9,353 nucleotides of DNA from Butyrivibrio sp. (GTDB lineage Bacteria; Bacillota_A; Clostridia; Lachnospirales; Lachnospiraceae). The translations under genes were made by a program, and so were the position numbers. This document shows, one piece after another, positions 5,677 to 9,353 of this stretch. The stretch covers positions 15,924-25,276 of the forward strand of contig JAGOGF010000024.1 in NCBI GenBank assembly GCA_017996845.1, written 5' to 3'. The notes below the pieces were generated by a model, which was given only the letters and a program-made list of their open reading frames with translations, had not been told where the DNA came from and made no database searches. Numbering within the stretch: the stretch's first letter is position 1; each line of letters opens with the position of its first letter.

Positions 5677-6722
5677 TTCCTTTTCTCCATTCTTGCTTTG
5701 GTAGATTCCCCTTCAACCAGTTCCGCAGGAAAAATAATATGCTGATGGCTGCTTTCTCCGGCAATGATATCAAATAAAAGACGAATCGTCTCCCTTGCGA
5801 TCATATCAAGCGGCTGAGAAATCGTTGTAAGCATTGGATTATAATACCTTCCCATCTCCAGACCATCATATCCTGCAACGCTTATATCATTTGGAATATG
5901 CAGGCCTCTTTCCGTAAATGCCCTGCAGGCGCCAAGTGCAAGCCTGTCAGAAATACAAAAAAGTGCTGTAAACGGAACGTTTTCATCCAGAAGGCGCATT
6001 GCCGTCTCATATCCGTTACGCATGGAATAGTGCTCCAGATTTTTATCCACAAATCGAATTAATTCCTTATCGACCGGTATATCATTAGCCTTCAGTGCAT
6101 CCATATATCCCTGCAGTCTTAGCTGGCCAACAGATGGTTCTTCAGAGCCTTCCGTAATAATTGCAATTCTTCGATGTCCGAGCCGTAGAAGATATTCAGT
6201 CATCCTTTTACTTTCCAGCTGATCATCCACTGCCACCGTTGAATAAGTCGCCCTGCTGATTTCATCTGAAACAGGAGAGCCAATCGTGGCAAAAATAACC
6301 GGTACATTCAACTGTTTCAGTTTGTCTGCAGAATGTCTGAATCCGCCTCCCAGAAATACAATACCGCGCAGTCGTTTTTCTTTTTCCAGCTGCAGTGCCA
6401 CATCAACTTCGTCCTCATATGCTTCCACATGCCGCAGTACCAGTGCGTATTTTTTTTTCTCTGTCTGCTGTTCAATAATCTCAATCATTGGACTGAAAAA
6501 AGGATTGGTAATTCCTTTGATCAGAACTGCTATACATTTTGCATCCGTGCGCTTCAGATTTCTGGCACTGTTATTTGGAATATAGCCGGTTTCCTTAATC
6601 ACATCCAGAATTCTTTTCTTGGTCTCCGGATTAATATCCGAATGATTATTCAATGCCCTCGAAACAGTGCTGACCCCCACGCCGCACTTTCTGGCGATTT
6701 CTACAATGGTAATCTCCGCCAT
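5673..6722 (-). CDS. LacI-family transcriptional repressor
   Basis: This is a LacI/GalR-type regulator. Counting from the ATG at 6722, the helix-turn-helix spans about 6-25 (IVEIARKCGVGVSTVSRALN), followed by the hinge GYIPNNSARNLK, whose leucine normally enters the minor groove. A periplasmic-binding-protein-like sugar domain fills the rest and ends in the typical SDRLALGACRAF, SVAGYDGLEMG and LTTISQPLDMIA stretches. The 349-aa length is normal. An upstream in-frame ATG (6740) would add six residues but lacks a ribosome site, while AGGGG lies 7 nt before the ATG chosen. The gene follows malQ by 57 bp with no clear terminator or promoter between, so it is likely co-transcribed and self-regulated. 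The AACGTT palindromes upstream of malQ are its likely targets. The effector is probably a maltodextrin or another sugar, by context only. Confidence 0.93.
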   Translation of the reverse strand: MAEITIVEIARKCGVGVSTVSRALNNHSDINPETKKRILDVIKETGYIPNNSARNLKRTDAKCIAVLIKGITNPFFSPMIEIIEQQTEKKKYALVLRHVEAYEDEVDVALQLEKEKRLRGIVFLGGGFRHSADKLKQLNVPVIFATIGSPVSDEISRATYSTVAVDDQLESKRMTEYLLRLGHRRIAIITEGSEEPSVGQLRLQGYMDALKANDIPVDKELIRFVDKNLEHYSMRNGYETAMRLLDENVPFTALFCISDRLALGACRAFTERGLHIPNDISVAGYDGLEMGRYYNPMLTTISQPLDMIARETIRLLFDIIAGESSHQHIIFPAELVEGESTKARMEKRN

Positions 6723-6779
6723 AGTAACACCCCTGTCCATAATTTCACAATATCACAATAATGCTCTAAAATAAATCCT

Positions 6780-8306
6780 TTACAGTCTACCATAGAGTTT
6801 TGCAAAATCATACATTCTTTTTGCAAGTACATCCGTACATGCATCTTTTTTCATTCTCCACTTCCAGTTATTTCCAAGAGTGGAAGGTGTATTGATCCGT
6901 GCCTCTGATCCCAGATCCAGATAATCCTGCATGGGAATAATTGCAGTATTGGCAACGCTTGACAGTGCACTGCGAATAAATTCCCATGCAATATCCTGCG
7001 TAGTACGTATGTTCAGATAGCGTTTTGCAAACTTACGATCCTTTGCATTAGTTGTTTTATACCATCCCCGCATTGTGTCATTATCATGCGTTCCTGTATA
7101 AACAACGCAGTTATGATCATAATTATGCGGCAGATAATCACTTTCTTCCCTTGAATCAAACGCAAACTGTAATATTTTCATGCCCGGATATCCGGTTTTC
7201 TTTACAAGCCGTATCACTGAGGGTGTTAAAAATCCAAGGTCCTCAGCAATTACTCTCCTGTCTCCAAGCTGTTCTTTCAGAGTCCGGAACAGTTCATACC
7301 CCGGTCCTTTTTTCCATTCTCCATGTTCTGCAGTGGGGTTTCCATAAGGAATAGAATAATATTCATCAAAGCCTCTGAAATGGTCGATTCTGACAACATC
7401 ATACAAATCAAAGCAGTGACTGATTCTCTTCATCCACCATGCAAATCCCGTTTTTCTGTGGTAATCCCATCTATATAATGGATTTCCCCATAACTGTCCC
7501 GTAGCACTGAATGCATCCGGCGGACATCCGGCAACTGCAATGGGAACATTCTCTTCATCCAATTGAAACAGCTCTGGGTTTGCCCATGTGTCAGCACTGT
7601 CAAATGCTACATATATTGGAATATCACCAATAATCCTGATTCCCTTTGCATTTGCATATTTTTTCAGTGCTTTCCACTGTCTGTCAAAAAGATATTGCTG
7701 AAATCTGTAAAAGCCTGTCTCATCGGCATACTGCATCTGGAGTTTTTCAATGGTCTCCTGATCTCTCATCCTGATTTCGCCCGGCCACGCATTCCAACCC
7801 AATCCGCTGTAAATATTCTTTAATGTCATATATAAAGCATAATCATCCAACCATGGTGCATTTTCCCTGCAAAATGCACCAAAATCTTTAGCAAGCGCAG
7901 GATCGGCTCCGGATGTGCCTTTATGCGACAGCCCTGATTTTTCATATGCCTTTTTCAACAGTCCAAATCTTGCCTGATACATTTTTTCATAATCCACATA
8001 CTCTGTATTATCTCCAAAATCGCAGACTTCCACGTCTTCCTGACTGATCCAGCCTGCTGTGATTAATGCCTCCGGATCAATAAAATAGGGATTTCCTGCA
8101 AAAGTAGAAAAAGACTGATAGGGGGAGTCCCCATAACTTGTGGGACCAAGCGGTAAAATCTGCCAGTAAGTCTGTCCGGCCTGCGCCAGGAAATCAATAA
8201 ACTCATATGCTTCTTTTGAAAAAGTTCCGATCCCATAATCAGACGGAATACTCGATACAGGCAGCAATACGCCGCATTTTCTTTTACTTTCAGTTTTTTT
8301 TGCCAT
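6780..8306 (-). CDS. malQ: 4-alpha-glucanotransferase (amylomaltase, GH77)
   Basis: MalQ transfers maltosyl and longer dextrinyl units between alpha-1,4-glucans, releasing glucose and making longer chains for phosphorylase during maltodextrin or glycogen use. The 508-aa protein has the GH77 motifs: LPLGPTSYGDSPYQS near 51-65, GDIPIYVA (227-234), the nucleophile Asp308 in VVRIDHFRGF, the acid/base Glu355 in AEDLG and the third carboxylate region THDND (406-410). It is the short form, near 500 aa, without the long N-terminal extension of enterobacterial MalQ. The start at 8306 has GGGG 8 nt upstream. A promoter with operator-like palindromes precedes it and the LacI gene follows. No other maltose genes appear in the window, so substrate supply must come from elsewhere. 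Confidence 0.97.
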   Translation of the reverse strand: MAKKTESKRKCGVLLPVSSIPSDYGIGTFSKEAYEFIDFLAQAGQTYWQILPLGPTSYGDSPYQSFSTFAGNPYFIDPEALITAGWISQEDVEVCDFGDNTEYVDYEKMYQARFGLLKKAYEKSGLSHKGTSGADPALAKDFGAFCRENAPWLDDYALYMTLKNIYSGLGWNAWPGEIRMRDQETIEKLQMQYADETGFYRFQQYLFDRQWKALKKYANAKGIRIIGDIPIYVAFDSADTWANPELFQLDEENVPIAVAGCPPDAFSATGQLWGNPLYRWDYHRKTGFAWWMKRISHCFDLYDVVRIDHFRGFDEYYSIPYGNPTAEHGEWKKGPGYELFRTLKEQLGDRRVIAEDLGFLTPSVIRLVKKTGYPGMKILQFAFDSREESDYLPHNYDHNCVVYTGTHDNDTMRGWYKTTNAKDRKFAKRYLNIRTTQDIAWEFIRSALSSVANTAIIPMQDYLDLGSEARINTPSTLGNNWKWRMKKDACTDVLAKRMYDFAKLYGRL

Positions 8307-8328
8307 TTTCCATACCCCTTTTAGTTCG

Positions 8329-8340
8329 GTTTAAACGTTT
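8329..8340. promoter_or_regulatory. LacI-type operator candidate O1
   Basis: Two overlapping palindromes, gtttaaac (8329-8336) and aaacgttt (8333-8340), sit in the malQ leader. The second shares the AACGTT core with the other two sites. Its centre is 16 bp from that of the site at 8345-8360. It would lie about 25-35 bp downstream of the predicted start. Confidence 0.4.
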
Positions 8341-8344
8341 TTCT

Positions 8345-8360
8345 CCGGTAACGTTACCGG
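8345..8360. promoter_or_regulatory. Perfect 16-bp palindromic operator candidate O2
   Basis: The sequence ccggtaacgttaccgg is a perfect 16-bp palindrome with a central CG, as in LacI/GalR family operators. It spans about +4 to +19 relative to the predicted malQ start near 8363, where a bound repressor would block transcription. The repressor gene two places along in the same operon is the natural ligand. Confidence 0.75.
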
Positions 8361-8369
8361 TACTACATA

Positions 8370-8398
8370 ACTTTAGCACTTTGTCCTTTATCTGGCAA
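8370..8398 (-). promoter_or_regulatory. sigma-A promoter of malQ
   Basis: On the minus strand, TTGCCA (8393-8398, five of six consensus bases) is 17 bp from TAAAGT (8370-8375, four of six). The -10 is preceded by TGC, an extended -10 element. The predicted start is near 8363, giving a leader of about 57 nt that contains both O2 and O1. Confidence 0.65.
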
Positions 8399-8426
8399 TA
8401 GTTTCCATAAAAATATGCCATTTTAA

Positions 8427-8440
8427 CGGAAACGTTTTCA
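8427..8440. promoter_or_regulatory. Upstream operator O3 or CcpA cre site
   Basis: The minus-strand sequence TGAAAACGTTTCCG is centred about 70 bp upstream of the predicted malQ start and shares the AACGTT core with O1 and O2. It also fits the catabolite-response consensus TGWAANCGNTNWCA at about 12 of 14 positions. It could therefore bind CcpA for glucose repression, or the local LacI protein as an auxiliary site 81 bp from O2, suited to a DNA loop. Confidence 0.5.
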
Positions 8441-8492
8441 TTTCCACCAAAACGACATGTCATGATTCATTTCTTTTTTAACATTCTATCAC

Positions 8493-9098
8493 CTAATCTT
8501 TGTATGTCAGTTTTCTCATCATACTAATATACCGCATGGTTTCTTCGAGAAAATAATTTGGCAGAACTTCCTTTTCTGTCTTTTTATCACTGATAATACC
8601 CCGCAGCATATAATCAAGCAGATGCCCGATTTTCTCATAATCTGCCCCTTCGGTAAACCGTGAAATATCACCCTTTTTCATAATTCCGGCATACATATTA
8701 TGCAGTACTGCTTTTCTTTCCATAATGGCAGCTGTGGCTTCCTGATCCGTTTCCGTTTCCGCACTGTGCAAAAACAGCTGCAGATATGGATACTGACGCA
8801 TGGAGTTGGCCTGTGCATGCACAAACTGGGAATACAGTTCAAAAAAATCACTTTCATTCCTGTTAATCTCTGAATCAACTTCCAACATGAAAAATCTGAC
8901 ACTGTAGTCATACAAAAAAGAATAAAGTCCTAACTTACTCCCAAAATAATGAAACAGCAATCCCTTACTGATTCCTGCATCTCTGACAATATCATCTGTA
9001 CTTCCATGCAGATAACCTTCCAGCGCAAACACCTTAAGTGCAGCATTAATCATCCGATCCTGCTTCTCTTTATTCAGGTCAAAAAATTTTTCATTCAT
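8493..9098 (-). CDS. TetR-family transcriptional regulator
   Basis: This 201-aa protein has the TetR N-terminal three-helix domain at about 10-60. The helix-turn-helix is at 34-53 (STDDIVRDAGISKGLLFHYF), followed by GSKLGLY at the start of helix 4. The rest is predicted all-helical ligand-binding and dimer region, too diverged to name an effector. The start at 9098 has GGAGG 9 nt upstream. It is followed by the malQ promoter region with no clear terminator for its own transcript. It is divergent from the plus-strand gene at 9292, which, with its own promoter, is its most likely target. Normal length, no broken residue seen. Confidence 0.92.
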   Translation of the reverse strand: MNEKFFDLNKEKQDRMINAALKVFALEGYLHGSTDDIVRDAGISKGLLFHYFGSKLGLYSFLYDYSVRFFMLEVDSEINRNESDFFELYSQFVHAQANSMRQYPYLQLFLHSAETETDQEATAAIMERKAVLHNMYAGIMKKGDISRFTEGADYEKIGHLLDYMLRGIISDKKTEKEVLPNYFLEETMRYISMMRKLTYKD

Positions 9099-9131
9099 GT
9101 CCCTGCACCTCCGTGCAATTACTTCTCCGTT

Positions 9132-9144
9132 GACTGCATCAGTC
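9132..9144. promoter_or_regulatory. Candidate TetR-family operator at the tetR-gene start
   Basis: The sequence gactg-cat-cagtc is a perfect 5+5 inverted repeat at about +1 to +13 of the predicted repressor transcript. That is a typical place for a TetR regulator to repress itself. The half-sites are short, so chance occurrence is possible. Confidence 0.4.
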
Positions 9145-9151
9145 CATTTCT

Positions 9152-9181
9152 ACTATAGCATAAATCTTTTATTTTTTTCAA
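9152..9181 (-). promoter_or_regulatory. sigma-A promoter of the TetR-family gene
   Basis: On the minus strand, TTGAAA (9176-9181, five of six bases) is 18 bp from TATAGT (9152-9157, five of six). The -10 is preceded by TGC (extended -10). The predicted start is near 9145, inside the dyad at 9132-9144. Confidence 0.7.
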
Positions 9182-9201
9182 TGTTTCAACGCTTTTTCCT
9201 C

Positions 9202-9230
9202 TTTTCATATATCCGAAATTGTATTAAAAT
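9202..9230 (+). promoter_or_regulatory. Possible promoter of the plus-strand gene at the right edge
   Basis: TTTTCA (9202-9207, four of six bases) is 17 bp from TAAAAT (9225-9230, five of six). The predicted start is near 9237, about 55 nt before the ATG at 9292. The area is very AT-rich, so the match could be accidental. Confidence 0.45.
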
Positions 9231-9291
9231 ATATACATCCCGATTTTTGGAAATATGGATTGCGCATATAACGCAGGAAGGGTGGCATAAT

Positions 9292-9353
9292 ATGTCTAAG
9301 GGACTGGGCAAGTTTGTTCTGTTCTGTGCTGCTGCAGGTGCAGCTGCTGCAGG
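9292..9353 (+). CDS. Start of an unidentified small or membrane-associated protein (cut by window edge)
   Basis: Only the first 20 complete codons are present, reading MSKGLGKFVLFCAAAGAAAA, with the frame open to the last base. GGGTGG lies 6 nt and AGGAAGG 10 nt before the ATG, so translation is well supported. The N-terminus is a short basic stretch followed by a Gly/Ala-rich hydrophobic run, which suggests a membrane anchor or signal-like segment. I do not recognise the family from so few residues. It is divergent from the TetR-family gene and is the most likely target of that regulator. Confidence 0.7.
   Translation, partial: MSKGLGKFVLFCAAAGAAAA

Noticed and set aside
6333..6761. 142-aa plus-strand frame opposite the LacI gene
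   Set aside because: Antisense shadow of a clear LacI-family coding region, with phenylalanine- and cysteine-rich low-complexity composition.
8441..8492. Terminator for the TetR-family gene
   Set aside because: Only a short gacatgtc palindrome is present downstream of the stop, with no stem followed by T on the minus strand.

Overview
The window looks like chromosome from a low-to-moderate GC Gram-positive anaerobe, most likely a gut clostridium of the Lachnospiraceae type. The reasons are the tig-clpP-clpX order, AGGAGG-type ribosome binding sites, sigma-A promoters with extended -10 elements, and the style of the CBS, CYTH, LacI-malQ and TetR neighbours. This placement is inference from gene content; no rRNA or tRNA is present to confirm it.

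Nine complete genes all lie on the minus strand, and a tenth starts on the plus strand at the right edge. Read in the direction of transcription (right to left) the groups are as follows. (1) A TetR-family repressor (8493-9098) is divergent from an incomplete plus-strand gene (9292 onward); the promoters face away from each other across a shared 190-bp gap with a dyad at the repressor's start site. (2) malQ (6780-8306), a LacI-family repressor (5673-6722) and a DJ-1/PfpI protein (5125-5676) form a probable operon. Upstream of malQ is a promoter with three palindromes sharing the core AACGTT, one sitting just after the predicted start site. (3) A CBS-pair protein (4527-4970) and a CYTH protein (4016-4537) overlap by 11 nt, behind a promoter and a 5' leader hairpin. 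(4) Trigger factor (tig), clpP and clpX (3878 down to 293) form a protein folding and degradation cluster. The tig promoter has a dyad in its spacer, the tig-clpP gap holds several hairpins, and a long hairpin separates clpP from clpX. clpX ends in a clear intrinsic terminator (219-250).

The left end (about 10-213) is different: a GC-rich block with a 68-bp sequence repeated exactly at a 126-bp period. One unit is bounded by perfect 12-bp inverted repeats and contains an internal hairpin. It is best explained as a dispersed intergenic repeat or MITE-like element, not as protein-coding DNA, although frames stay open through it on both strands.

Functionally, trigger factor meets nascent chains at the ribosome, and ClpX unfolds tagged substrates and feeds them to ClpP. 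MalQ rearranges maltodextrins, and the LacI protein beside it is the natural candidate to control that operon. No rRNA, tRNA, CRISPR array, recognised riboswitch, transposase or phage gene was seen. The genes themselves are mostly ordinary; the regulatory DNA and the repeat element are the parts worth a second look.
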